Below, piece after piece: positions 18,032-26,773 of a DNA stretch of 64,000 nucleotides (its first letter is position 1; every line of letters begins with the position of its first letter). The stretch comes from Azospirillum thiophilum (lineage in GTDB: Bacteria; Pseudomonadota; Alphaproteobacteria; Azospirillales; Azospirillaceae), in NCBI RefSeq assembly GCF_001305595.1, contig NZ_CP012401.1, positions 1 to 64,000 of the forward strand, written 5' to 3'. A program made the translations under genes and the position numbers. Under the pieces are notes generated by a model. The model searched no databases. It was given only the letters and a program-made list of their open reading frames with translations, and was not told the origin of the DNA.

Positions 18032-18847
18032 CTAGAACAGGGAGTTCCAGGCTTTGCTGATCCACGACTTCTCGTTTCGCTCGGGACGCAGGTTGGCGTC
18101 CACCAGCAGTGCGTAGCTGTCCGTGTACCATTCGCTGCCGGGGAAGTTGTGGCCGAGCACTGCCGCGGCGGCCTTCGCCTCGTCGGCCACGCCCAGCGCC
18201 AGATAGCACTCCACCAGGCGGTGAAGCGCCTCCGCCACATGGGACGTGGTCTGGTAATTTTCAACGACGACGCGGAAGCGGTTGATCGCGGCGGTATATT
18301 GTTTCTGACGCAGGTAGAAGCGCCCGACCTCCATCTCCTTGCCGGCAAGGTGATCGTTGGTCAGGTCGATCTTCAGCTTCGCGTCGCGGGCATACTGGCT
18401 TTCGGGGAAGCGGCGAACCACCTCCGACAGCGCGTCGAGCGCCTGCCGGGTCATCCGCTGGTCGCGGCGCACGTCGGTGATCTGCTCGTAATAGCACAGC
18501 GCCCGCATGTAGTAGGCGTAGTCGACATCCGGGCTGCCCGGATGAAGCTGGATGAAGCGGTCGAGCGCCAGGATGGCGTCGTCATACTTCAGATCCTGAT
18601 AGTGGGCATAGGCGGCGAGCAGCTGTGCCTTGCTGGCCGACTCCGAATAGGGGTGCTGGCGCTCCACCTCGTCGTAGAGCTTGGCCGCCCTCTTGAAGGC
18701 CTCCTCGCGCATTGCCGCGTCGGCTTCCGACAGAAGCTGGTCGGCCGGGCGTTCGACATACGCGTCCTCCTTGGTGGAGGAGCAGGCGGACAGGGCGGCG
18801 GACAGGAGGATGGCCGTCAGCGGCAGGCGGTACGGGCGAGGAAGCAT
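18032..18847 (-). CDS. bamD: Outer membrane assembly lipoprotein BamD
   Basis: BamD is the essential lipoprotein of the BAM complex that inserts beta-barrel proteins into the outer membrane. The 271-aa product has a leader (PLTAILLSAALSAC) with lipobox LSAC, which places the acylated Cys near residue 21. It then has five TPR-like repeats, for example YDEVERQHPYSESASKAQLLAAYAHY and ALDRFIQLHPGSPDVDYAYYMRALCYY, a signature of the family. The start at 18847 keeps the leader intact. The gene sits directly upstream of recN. Confidence 0.95.
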   Translation of the reverse strand: MLPRPYRLPLTAILLSAALSACSSTKEDAYVERPADQLLSEADAAMREEAFKRAAKLYDEVERQHPYSESASKAQLLAAYAHYQDLKYDDAILALDRFIQLHPGSPDVDYAYYMRALCYYEQITDVRRDQRMTRQALDALSEVVRRFPESQYARDAKLKIDLTNDHLAGKEMEVGRFYLRQKQYTAAINRFRVVVENYQTTSHVAEALHRLVECYLALGVADEAKAAAAVLGHNFPGSEWYTDSYALLVDANLRPERNEKSWISKAWNSLF

Positions 18848-19102
18848 CGTCGTCTTGGGCGCTTTCGAAGTTGCCCCTGTATAGCACGCCGGGGTGAGGG
18901 CGCGGCAAGCGGTAACGCGGGGGTGGGCGAGAAGCCTCCGGGACGACCCGATCCACCACATCGCGAACGCCTCCCAGAGGACCGCGCCTTCTCATCAGGA
19001 CGGCCAAGGGAGACGGTCTAATGGACAGGGATGGAACGTTTGAAACGCCGTGAAACAGTTTTCCGGCCCCTGTTCACTGTTCCATCCGGGCGCAAGCCCG
19101 CG

Positions 19103-20110
19103 TCAAGCGGCCTCCTCCACCGCCTCGCCAGCGCCGCGGCGGCGCACCAGGGAGGCCGCCCGTTCCAGCACCTCCGGGCCGGCGCCCGGGCGGTGGGCAT
19201 TCTCGGCGATGTGGCGGCGGTAGGCGCGGACACCGGGCAATCCCTGGAACAGGCCCAGCATGTGTCGGGTGATGGACGACAGCGGCGTGCCCAGCGCCAT
19301 GCGCGCCTCGATGTAGGACAGCATGGCGCCGATCACCGCATGGCGGTCAGGACCGGCCTCCCCGCCCATCAGGCGGCGGTCGGCATCGGCCAGGATATAG
19401 GGCGTCTCGTAGGCGGCGCGGCCGATCATCACGCTGTCGAGCGTGGCCAGATGCTCCGCCGCCTCGTCCAGCGTCCGGATGCCGCCATTGACGGCGATGC
19501 TCAGGTGCGGGTGCTCGGCCTTCAGCCGGTGGACAAGGTCGTAGCGCAGCGGCGGAATGTCGCGGTTCTCCTTGGGGCTGAGCCCCTTCAGCCACGCCTT
19601 GCGCGCATGCACGATGAAATGGGTACAGCCGGCGGCCGAGACGGTGCGGATGAAATGGTCGAGCGTCGGCCACTCCTCCATCTCGTCGATGGCAATGCGC
19701 GACTTGACGGTGACGGGGATCGACACCGCCTCCCGCATCGCGCCGACCAGCCGCGCCACCAGATCGGGCTCCGCCATCAGGCAGGCGCCGAACCGGCCGG
19801 ACTGCACCCGGTCGCTGGGACAGCCGACATTGAGGTTCACCTCGCCGTATCCCCACTCCTCGGCGATGCGGGCGCAGGCGGCGAGGTCGGCCGGGTCGGA
19901 GCCGCCGAGCTGGAGCGCCACTGGATGTTCCGTCGCATCGAATCCCAGCAGCCGCTCGCGGTCGCCATGCAGCACGGCGCCGGTGGTCACCATCTCGGTG
20001 TAGAGCAGCGTCGAGCGCGACAGCAGACGGTGGAAATACCGGCAGTGCCGGTCTGTCCAATCCATCATCGGGGCGACGCTGAGGGGGATGGCGGGATCGG
20101 AGGCGTTCAT
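19103..20110 (-). CDS. dusA: tRNA-dihydrouridine synthase A
   Basis: An FMN-dependent enzyme that reduces uridines in the tRNA D-loop (positions 20 and 20a in E. coli). The 335-aa protein shows the FMN barrel start APMMDWTDRHCRYFHRLLS. It also has the DusA-specific segment NLNVGCPSDRVQSGRFGACLMAEP, where the Cys of FGACLM is the catalytic proton donor, the VTVKSRIAID strand, and AVNGGIRTLDEA near the phosphate site. Length and motifs match DusA rather than DusB/C. The start at 20110 is a good fit. It lies downstream of tRNA-Glu, separated by that tRNA's terminator. Confidence 0.93.
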   Translation of the reverse strand: MNASDPAIPLSVAPMMDWTDRHCRYFHRLLSRSTLLYTEMVTTGAVLHGDRERLLGFDATEHPVALQLGGSDPADLAACARIAEEWGYGEVNLNVGCPSDRVQSGRFGACLMAEPDLVARLVGAMREAVSIPVTVKSRIAIDEMEEWPTLDHFIRTVSAAGCTHFIVHARKAWLKGLSPKENRDIPPLRYDLVHRLKAEHPHLSIAVNGGIRTLDEAAEHLATLDSVMIGRAAYETPYILADADRRLMGGEAGPDRHAVIGAMLSYIEARMALGTPLSSITRHMLGLFQGLPGVRAYRRHIAENAHRPGAGPEVLERAASLVRRRGAGEAVEEAA

Positions 20111-20155
20111 GACGGTCAGCTCCGCTGCGGCCGGAGAGAGCAAACTGGTCGAAAT

Positions 20156-20183
20156 GCAAAAGGCCCGGCTTTGCAGCCGGGCC
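20156..20183 (-). terminator. Rho-independent terminator downstream of tRNA-Glu
   Basis: Perfect 9-bp stem GGCCCGGCT / AGCCGGGCC with a TTGC loop at 20162-20183. On the minus strand it is followed by TTTTGCATTT. It lies 30 bp past the 3' end of tRNA-Glu and before dusA, so it should end the tRNA transcript. Confidence 0.8.
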
Positions 20184-20212
20184 TCTGAGCTTGTCGCGCA
20201 CCTTGGAGAAGG

Positions 20213-20288
<76 letters not shown>

Positions 20289-20407
20289 GTCGTTCGCGGT
20301 GACGCGCTTTCTAAAGATCGGAGCCGGGGAGCGCAAGCGCTTTTTTGCATGCCCCGATATTTTTCGCCGACGTCCGGCCCAAGCCCTTGGGAATCCTCGG
20401 CAAAACC

Positions 20408-22204
20408 CTAGGCCGACCGCGCCGGGGCGGCATCGTCGATCAGCAACTGCACGCCTTCCGCGCCGTTCCAGCGGTCGATGCGCAGCACGCCGGCCAGGTG
20501 GAAGGGCGCGCCGCGGCCGTTCAACAGGGCCTGGCCCATGTCGTTGTCCAGCGCGCGGAAGGCGATGGCCTTCAGCCGGGCGCCGTCGTTGCCCTGGAGG
20601 ATGCAGCGCACATGGTTGGCGCCCACCACGTCGGCCCGCACCACCCGGGCGTCGGCGATGGCGAAGCGCGGTTCGGAATTGCCGGTGCCGTAGGGGCCGA
20701 GCTTGTCCAGCATCGTCACCAGCCCGACGCTGGCCCCGCCGACCGACAGCGCACCGTCCAGTTCCAGCGTCGGTACCAGCGGCACGGCGGCGACCTGTTC
20801 GGAGATGCGGCCGTGCAGGAAGTCGCGCAGCGCGTCGAGCTTGTCGCCGGCAACGGTGAAGCCGGCCGCCATGCGGTGGCCGCCGCCGGCCAGCAGCAGC
20901 CCCTCCTGCCGGGCGGCGATCACCGCGGCCCCCAGGTCGACACCACGGACGGAGCGGCCCGACGCCTTGCCGATGACACTGCCGTCGGCCGCCTGCTCCA
21001 GCGCCACCACGCAGGCCGGGCGGCTGTAGCGCTCCTTCAGGCGGGCGGCGACAATGCCGATGACGCCGGGGTGCCAGCCCTCGCCGGCGACGAAGACCAG
21101 ATCTGTGTCGCGCCCCGCCTGGGCGGCGACGCGCTCCAGCGCCTCGTCCAGCACCACCTGCTCGACGGTGCGGCGCTCGGCATTGTGGGCCTCCAGCCGC
21201 TGGGCAAGCTCCATCGCCTCGATGGGGTCGTCGGTCGACAGCAGGCGGGCGCCGAGGTCGGACGCGCCGACCCGGCCGCCGGCATTCACGCGAGGGCCGA
21301 GAACATAGCCGGCATGGTAGGCGTCGGGCTTCTCCTTCACCCCCGCCACGTCGGACAGGGCGGCAAGGCCGGGGTTGGCGCGACGCGCCATCACCTTCAG
21401 CCCCTGCGCCACCAACGCGCGGTTCAGCCCGGTCAGCGGCACCACGTCGCACACCGTGCCGAGCGCCACGAGGTCGAGCCACTCCATCAGGTTCGGCTCG
21501 GCCCGGTCGCGGTAGAAGCCGGACCGGCGCAGGGTGCGGTTGACGGCGACGATGGTGAGGAAGGTGACCCCGGCGGCGCAGAGCGTGCGGTAGGCACCGT
21601 CCTCGTCCAGCCGGTTGGGGTTGACCAGCGCCACGGCCGGCGGCAGGCGCGGCTCGGCGGCATGGTGGTCGAGCACCACCACCTCCAGCCCGGCATCGGC
21701 CGCCGCCTCCAGCGCCGCAAAGGCGGAGACGCCGCAATCGACCGTCACCACCAGCCGCACCCCCTCCCCCTTCAGCCGCAGCAGCGCCGCGGCATTGGGG
21801 CCGTAGCCCTCCTTGATGCGGTCGGGCACATAGACGCGGATGTCGGTGCCGAGCGCGCGGAAGAAGCGGCGCAGCAGCGCGGCGGAGGTGGCGCCGTCGA
21901 CGTCGTAGTCACCGAACACCGCGACCGCCTCGCCGTCGCGGATCGCCCGCGCGATGCGCTCGGCCGCCGGATCCATGTCGCGGAAGCGCGAGGGGTCTGG
22001 CAGCAGCGCCTTCAGCGTCGGGTTGAGGAAGGTCTCGCAGCTCTCCTCGGTGACGCCGCGAGCGGCCAGCACCCGGCCGACGATCTCCGGCAGTCCGCGG
22101 CCCTGGGTCAGCGCCTGGGCCTGCCGCTCGTCGCAGGGCCGCGCCTGCCAGCGCTTGCCGGACAGGGAGTTGGCGACGTTGAGGAAGGCGGCGGGCTCGG
22201 TCAT
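20408..22204 (-). CDS. recJ: Single-stranded-DNA-specific exonuclease RecJ
   Basis: RecJ degrades single-stranded DNA 5' to 3' in recombination and repair. The 598-aa product carries the DHH-family metal motifs: FGDYDVDGATSAALL (motif I, about 80-95), VTVDCGVSAF (motif II) and LDHHAAEPRLP (motif III, DHH). The DHHA1-like domain has GKASGRSVRGVDLGAAV and GGGHRMAAGFTV, followed by the OB-fold end. The ATG at 22204 gives the normal length. The gene is upstream of tRNA-Glu on the same strand but separated by a promoter-sized gap. Confidence 0.95.
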   Translation of the reverse strand: MTEPAAFLNVANSLSGKRWQARPCDERQAQALTQGRGLPEIVGRVLAARGVTEESCETFLNPTLKALLPDPSRFRDMDPAAERIARAIRDGEAVAVFGDYDVDGATSAALLRRFFRALGTDIRVYVPDRIKEGYGPNAAALLRLKGEGVRLVVTVDCGVSAFAALEAAADAGLEVVVLDHHAAEPRLPPAVALVNPNRLDEDGAYRTLCAAGVTFLTIVAVNRTLRRSGFYRDRAEPNLMEWLDLVALGTVCDVVPLTGLNRALVAQGLKVMARRANPGLAALSDVAGVKEKPDAYHAGYVLGPRVNAGGRVGASDLGARLLSTDDPIEAMELAQRLEAHNAERRTVEQVVLDEALERVAAQAGRDTDLVFVAGEGWHPGVIGIVAARLKERYSRPACVVALEQAADGSVIGKASGRSVRGVDLGAAVIAARQEGLLLAGGGHRMAAGFTVAGDKLDALRDFLHGRISEQVAAVPLVPTLELDGALSVGGASVGLVTMLDKLGPYGTGNSEPRFAIADARVVRADVVGANHVRCILQGNDGARLKAIAFRALDNDMGQALLNGRGAPFHLAGVLRIDRWNGAEGVQLLIDDAAPARSA

Positions 22205-22330
22205 GGCGGTGCTGCGCGATTTCTGATTGGGGGCACAGCCATAGCAGAGATGGGCGCACGCTGCACGGCGGGCGTTGGCAGGGGTGGGATGTGGGGGTGG
22301 GGAATTGCCGGCTGACGGTGCCCCCACCTA

Positions 22331-22423
22331 ACCTCCCCCGCTGGGCGGGGGAGGGACTGCCGTCGCTTTTCCAAACAAGCACTTGCCCCCTCCCCCGCCC
22401 AGCGGGGGAGGGTTGGGGTGGGG
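22331..22423. repeat. Pair of GC-rich palindromes forming a larger inverted repeat
   Basis: Two copies of CCTCCCCCGC(TG/CCA)GGCGGGGGAGG-like palindromes, around 22332-22355 and 22390-22420. Each is self-complementary, and the two lie in opposite orientation about 35 bp apart, so the region can fold as two hairpins or one long one. It fills most of the gap between recJ and the molybdopterin oxidoreductase and resembles dispersed REP-type elements. Confidence 0.7.
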
Positions 22424-22439
22424 GGCTGACGTTGCGAAA

Positions 22440-24491
22440 CTAAGCCGCCCGCATCCACACCGCGGTATCATGGAACGCCGCGCCGCCGGCCGGCGGCACC
22501 GGCTCCGGCGAGGTCAGGCTGTTGATGCCCATGCCCTCGACGAAGGCGCTGTTGGGCCAGATGCCCTCGACGATCACCACGCCGCGCGGCACACCGGCGA
22601 AGGGCTTCGCATGGACCACCACGCTGCCCTGCGGGTTGCCGAGGCGGACCGGCGCACCGTCGGCCAGATCCAGCTCCGCCGCGTCGTCGGGATGGAGCAG
22701 CGCGGTCGGCCGGCCCTCGCGCCGCTGGGCGGTCAGGGTCTCGGTGAAGGAGGTGTTGAGGAACTGGCGGGCCGGGGCGGTGACGAGGCGGAACGGGTGG
22801 TCCGCATCGGCATCGCGGCCGGGGGCCATGTGGTCCGGCATCTCCGGCATGCCGCCATAGGGACCGAGCGCCGCCCAGTCGGGGGCGAAGCGGAACTTGC
22901 CGCCGGGGTGGGCGAAACCGTTGAGGAAATGCGAGGTCTCGAAATCGGGCTGGGCGTCGATCCAGCGCTGTTCCGTCAGCGCCGCCGCATCGCCGAGATT
23001 CGACGCCTTCAGCATGGCGTCGACGATCTCCAGCGCGGTCATGCCGAAGCCCGGATGCTCGGCGCCGACGCGCCGCGCGATCTCGGAGATCACCCAGTGA
23101 TTCTCGCGCGCCTCGAACTGCGGCTCGATCACCTTGCGGCCGATCAGGATGTGCATCTGGCCGCCGCCGCGGTAGATGTCGTCATGCTCCAGGAAGGTGG
23201 TGGCAGGGATCACCAGATCGGCCAGCTTCGCCGTGTCGGTCATGAACTGCTCATGCACGGCGACGAACAGATCCTCGCGCAGGAAGCCCTGGCGGACTCG
23301 GGTGGAATCCGGGCAGATCGTCACCGGGTTGGTGTTCTGGATCAGCATCGCCGTCACCGGCGGGCCGCCGGTCAGGTCGCGCGGGTCGCCGGTCAGCACC
23401 GCGCCGATGCGCGACTGGTCGAAGCTGCGCACCGACGTGTCGAGGCGGTCGAGCCCCTCCGACAGGGTCTTGTCGAGCTTGTAGATGCCCGACGAGCAGT
23501 AGAGCGCCCCGCCCCCCTTGTGCTGCCACGCGCCGGTGACCACCGGCAGGCAGGACACGGCATGGACCTGGGCCGCGCCGTTGTGGGCGCGCGACAGACC
23601 GTAGCCGACGCGCAGGTAGGACCGTTCGGTTGTGCCGTAGAGGCGGGCGAATTCCTCGATCTCCGCGACGGTCAGGCCGGTGATGCCTGCCGCCCATTCG
23701 GGCGTGCGGGTCGCGAGATGCGCCTCCAGCGCCGCGGTGTCGCCGGCCATGCGGGCGAGATAGGCGCGGTCGGCATGGCCGTCGCGGAACAGCACATGCA
23801 TCACCGCGCAGGCCAGCGCCCCGTCGGTGCCCGGCCGCAGCATCAGGTGCAGGTCCGACACCTCGGCGGTGCCGGTGCGGTAGGGGTCGATGGTGACCAG
23901 CTTGGCCCCGCGGCCTTTGCGCGCCCGGCTGACATGGGTCATCACGTTGACCTGCGTCGCCACCGGGTTGCCGCCCCAGTTGACGATGAGGTCGCTGTCC
24001 GCCATCTCGCGCGGGTCGGCGCCGCGGATGTCGCCATAGCCGGCAAGCCAGCCCATGTTGGCCGGCGTGTCGCAGACCGTGCTGGTCTGGCGCGAATAGC
24101 CCTTGGCATGGCGCAGCCGCTGGATGGCGCCGCGTTGCACCAGCCCCATGGTCCCGGCGTAGAAATAGGGCCAGACCGCTTCGGCGCCGTGGGTGCGCTC
24201 GGCAGCCAGGAAGTTGTCGGCGATGCGGTCCAGCGCCTCGTCCCAGCCGATCTCCGCCCACTGGCCGGATCCCTTGGGGCCGGTGCGCAGCAGCGGCGTC
24301 TTCAGCCGGTCGGGGGAATGCACCCGCTCGGCATAGCGGCTGACCTTCGCGCAGATGACGCCGGCGGTGTAGCTGTTCTCCGCCGCCCCGCGCACCTTGC
24401 CGATGCGATCGGGGGCGAGGCGCTCCACCTCCAGGGCGCAGGTGCTGGGGCAGTCGTGCGGACAGGCGGTGGGCTGGAACTGGGCCGGCAA
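22440..24491 (-). CDS. Molybdopterin oxidoreductase with N-terminal [4Fe-4S] motif
   Basis: A 683-aa cytoplasmic member of the DMSO reductase/formate dehydrogenase family that binds a bis-molybdopterin guanine dinucleotide cofactor. The N-terminal cluster motif is CPHDCPSTC with the fourth Cys in GVICAKV (about residues 10-48). The cofactor-binding segments IVNWGGNPVATQVNVMTHV and LVTIDPYRTGTAEVSDLHLMLRPGTDGALACAV follow, and the C-terminal molydop-binding domain has PARQFLNTSF and DGAPVRLGNPQGSV. There is no Tat signal and no electron-transfer subunit next door, so partner and substrate are unknown. An AGAGG ribosome site supports the start. It is probably a formate dehydrogenase-H-like or assimilatory-type orphan subunit. 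Confidence 0.85.
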   Translation of the reverse strand: MPAQFQPTACPHDCPSTCALEVERLAPDRIGKVRGAAENSYTAGVICAKVSRYAERVHSPDRLKTPLLRTGPKGSGQWAEIGWDEALDRIADNFLAAERTHGAEAVWPYFYAGTMGLVQRGAIQRLRHAKGYSRQTSTVCDTPANMGWLAGYGDIRGADPREMADSDLIVNWGGNPVATQVNVMTHVSRARKGRGAKLVTIDPYRTGTAEVSDLHLMLRPGTDGALACAVMHVLFRDGHADRAYLARMAGDTAALEAHLATRTPEWAAGITGLTVAEIEEFARLYGTTERSYLRVGYGLSRAHNGAAQVHAVSCLPVVTGAWQHKGGGALYCSSGIYKLDKTLSEGLDRLDTSVRSFDQSRIGAVLTGDPRDLTGGPPVTAMLIQNTNPVTICPDSTRVRQGFLREDLFVAVHEQFMTDTAKLADLVIPATTFLEHDDIYRGGGQMHILIGRKVIEPQFEARENHWVISEIARRVGAEHPGFGMTALEIVDAMLKASNLGDAAALTEQRWIDAQPDFETSHFLNGFAHPGGKFRFAPDWAALGPYGGMPEMPDHMAPGRDADADHPFRLVTAPARQFLNTSFTETLTAQRREGRPTALLHPDDAAELDLADGAPVRLGNPQGSVVVHAKPFAGVPRGVVIVEGIWPNSAFVEGMGINSLTSPEPVPPAGGAAFHDTAVWMRAA

Positions 24492-24585
24492 GGCTAACCT
24501 CTGGTCTGGCTGGCGGCGGGAAGGCCGAAGTGTAGGCCGTGCCGCGCATCGGCTTCAATCCACAAGAATGCGGTGCCGGACATGC

Positions 24586-24623
24586 AAAAGGCCGCGGCGT
24601 CCCGGTATCCGGACGCCGCGGCC
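24586..24623 (-). terminator. Rho-independent terminator of the dctPQM operon
   Basis: Perfect 13-bp inverted repeat (GGCCGCGGCGTCC at 24590-24602 and its complement at 24611-24623) with an 8-nt loop, followed on the minus strand by TTTTGCATG. It lies 40 bp after the dctM stop codon. Confidence 0.8.
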
Positions 24624-24662
24624 CCAGTCGCCGACGGAAAAACCCCTTCCTGACTTACGGCT

Positions 24663-25961
24663 TTACATGAAGCCGAGCAGACGCGGGAACCACAGGGTGA
24701 TCGCCGGCACATAGGTGACGAGGCCGAGGAAGATCAGCATCGTCAGCAGCCACGGCCACACCGCGACCGTCAGTTCGGTGATACCCATCTTGGTGATGCC
24801 CGATGCCACATACAGGTTGAGGCCCACCGGCGGGTGGCACATGCCGACTTCCATGTTCACGATGATCAGGATGCCGAAATGCACCGGGTCGATGCCCAGC
24901 TTCATGGCGACCGGGAACAGGATCGGCGCCATGATCAGGACGATGGACGACGGCTCCATGAAGTTGCCGGCGGCCAGCAGGATGATGTTCACCACCAGCA
25001 GGAAGACCCAGACGCCCATGTTCTGGTCGAGGATCCAGGCCGCCATGTTCTGCGGGATCTGTTCCGACGTCATCAGGAACGAGAACAGCACGGCGTTGGT
25101 GATGATGTAGAGCAGCATCGCCGACATGCTGGCGCTGTCCAGCAGCACCTTGGGCACCCGGCTGAGCGGCATGTCCTTGTAGACGAAGACGGCGACGACG
25201 AAGGCGTAGACCGCGGCCATCGCCGCCGCCTCGGTCGGGGTGAAGATGCCGCTGTAGATGCCGCCCATCACCACGACGATCAGCAGCAGGCCCCAGAAGC
25301 TCTCGCGCAGGGCATGCAGGCGCTGGGCGAAGCTGGCCTTGGGCAGGCGCGGATAGCCGAAGCGGCGCGCCCGGTTCCAGGTGGTGAAGCCCAGGAACAG
25401 GGCCAGCATCAGCCCCGGCACCACGCCGGCGATGAACATCTGGCCGATGGAGGGCGCCTGCGGATGGCCGGTGGTGGCGACGCAGTACATCACCATCACG
25501 ATCGACGGCGGGATCAGGATGCCCAGCGCGCCCGAGGTGGTGACGATGCCGGCGCCGAAATGCTTCGGGAAGCCCTGGGCCACCATCGCCGGCAGGATGA
25601 TCGAGCCGATGGCGACCACCGTCGCCGGGCTGGAACCCGACACCGCCGCGAACAGGGCGCAGGCCATGACGCCGGCAAGGCCGAGGCCGCCGTGCCAGTG
25701 GCCGACCATCGCGGTGGCGAAGTTGATCATGCGGCGGGCGACGCCGCCATGGGTCAGGAAGTTGCCGGCCAGGATGAAGAACGGGATTGCCATGATCTCG
25801 AACTTCTCGATGCCGGTGAACAGCTTCAGCGCCACCGCGTCGATCGGGACGGTGGTCATGAAGAACAGGAAGGACAGGACGGTCAGGCCGAGCGAGATCG
25901 AGATCGGCATGCCGGTGAGCATGAGGGCCAGCAGAAGCCCGAAGATGATGGCGGCGTTCAT
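24663..25961 (-). CDS. dctM: TRAP transporter large permease (DctM)
   Basis: The 432-aa integral membrane subunit of a TRAP transporter, carrying the translocation pathway for substrate/Na+ symport. Around twelve hydrophobic segments are present. Family landmarks include PFFILAGNFLTHGGVARRMI, LFAAVSGSSPATVVAIGSIILPAM, SGALGILIPPSIVMVMY, GNFMEPSSIVLIMAPILFP and VNMEVGMCHPPVGLNLYVASGI. The start codon overlaps the dctQ stop by 4 bp (ATGA), so the two permeases are translationally coupled. With dctQ and dctP it forms a complete TRAP system, and the linked DctSR-like pair suggests C4-dicarboxylates or related acids. Confidence 0.95.
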   Translation of the reverse strand: MNAAIIFGLLLALMLTGMPISISLGLTVLSFLFFMTTVPIDAVALKLFTGIEKFEIMAIPFFILAGNFLTHGGVARRMINFATAMVGHWHGGLGLAGVMACALFAAVSGSSPATVVAIGSIILPAMVAQGFPKHFGAGIVTTSGALGILIPPSIVMVMYCVATTGHPQAPSIGQMFIAGVVPGLMLALFLGFTTWNRARRFGYPRLPKASFAQRLHALRESFWGLLLIVVVMGGIYSGIFTPTEAAAMAAVYAFVVAVFVYKDMPLSRVPKVLLDSASMSAMLLYIITNAVLFSFLMTSEQIPQNMAAWILDQNMGVWVFLLVVNIILLAAGNFMEPSSIVLIMAPILFPVAMKLGIDPVHFGILIIVNMEVGMCHPPVGLNLYVASGITKMGITELTVAVWPWLLTMLIFLGLVTYVPAITLWFPRLLGFM

Positions 25962-26527
25962 GCCGGGCCTCCTTCCTTGGCGGCTTCGACCGGGTCGATG
26001 CCGTCGACATGGGCATGGTCGTGACGGGGAAGCTCACCGTTGCGGATGAAGCCCCAGGCGACCTGGAGGAAGCGGAAGCACATCAGGTAGGAGCCGAGCG
26101 GCACCGCCAGATAGATGATCCACATCGGCCATTCCAGGTCGGCCGACACCTGCTCGGTCTGCGAGATGTGGTAGACGAACCGGCTGCCCAGCGACCCGGC
26201 GATGAAGGTGAAGAACGCGCCGGCCCCCAGCCCGAACAGCACGAACTTGCCGTACAGCTTGGGCTCCATCCGGTTGATGACGACGTCGACGCCGACATGG
26301 ATGCCGGTGCGCACGCCGTAGGCGGCGCCGAACTTGGCCATCCACACGAACATGTAGATGCACAGCTCCTGCGCCCAGGCGAGGTTCCAGTGCAGCACAT
26401 AGTCCTGGATGACGGGAATGCCGGAGAGATAGCGGTGGACGACCGCCGCGAAGATGACGAGCGTCGCCCCCGCCATGAGCGACGCGATCAGCGTCTCCTC
26501 AAGGCGGTCGAGGATTTTCATGAACAT
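25958..26527 (-). CDS. dctQ: TRAP transporter small permease (DctQ)
   Basis: The small membrane subunit of the TRAP transporter, 189 aa from the ATG at 26527 (a second ATG lies at 26521; GGGAG stands 11 bases before the first). Four membrane segments are expected: LIASLMAGATLVIFAAVVHRY, WAQELCIYMFVWMAKFGAAYG, KFVLFGLGAGAFFTFIAGSLG and MWIIYLAVPLGSYLMCFRF. The conserved W-x-x-E in AWAQELC and GIHVGVDVV are visible. The C-terminal tail is unusually polar and rich in His, Asp and Glu. It sits between dctP and dctM. Confidence 0.92.
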   Translation of the reverse strand: MFMKILDRLEETLIASLMAGATLVIFAAVVHRYLSGIPVIQDYVLHWNLAWAQELCIYMFVWMAKFGAAYGVRTGIHVGVDVVINRMEPKLYGKFVLFGLGAGAFFTFIAGSLGSRFVYHISQTEQVSADLEWPMWIIYLAVPLGSYLMCFRFLQVAWGFIRNGELPRHDHAHVDGIDPVEAAKEGGPA

Positions 26528-26615
26528 GTCGGGGAAATCTCCCGGTCGGCGGAGATGGTCGGGTCCATCGGAGCGTCGCCGCCGCGCATGAGGCAAGCGG
26601 TGGAGACGTCCTGAT

Positions 26616-26705
26616 CGTCATCCCCGCGACGGCGGGGATCCAGGCCTGCACACTCATGGTCCATGGTGGAAAGCATCCGGATCCCCGCCTTCGCGGGGAT
26701 GACGG
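26616..26705. repeat. Inverted repeat of a dispersed CGTCATCCCCGCG-type element in the dctP-dctQ gap
   Basis: Arms at 26616-26641 and 26679-26705 (core CGTCATCCCCGCGA then GGCGGGGATCC) are complementary over 26 bp with one mismatch, around a 37-bp spacer. Each arm is itself a small hairpin (CCCCGC...GCGGGG). Elements of this sequence type are widespread in proteobacterial intergenic regions. Lying inside an operon, it could stabilise upstream dctP mRNA or reduce read-through to dctQM. Confidence 0.85.
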
Positions 26706-26773
26706 GCATGGTGCCGGCGGTGGGCCGGGCGGCGCCTTCCGGTCGGAAGACGCCGCCTCCTCACCTGCGGTCC

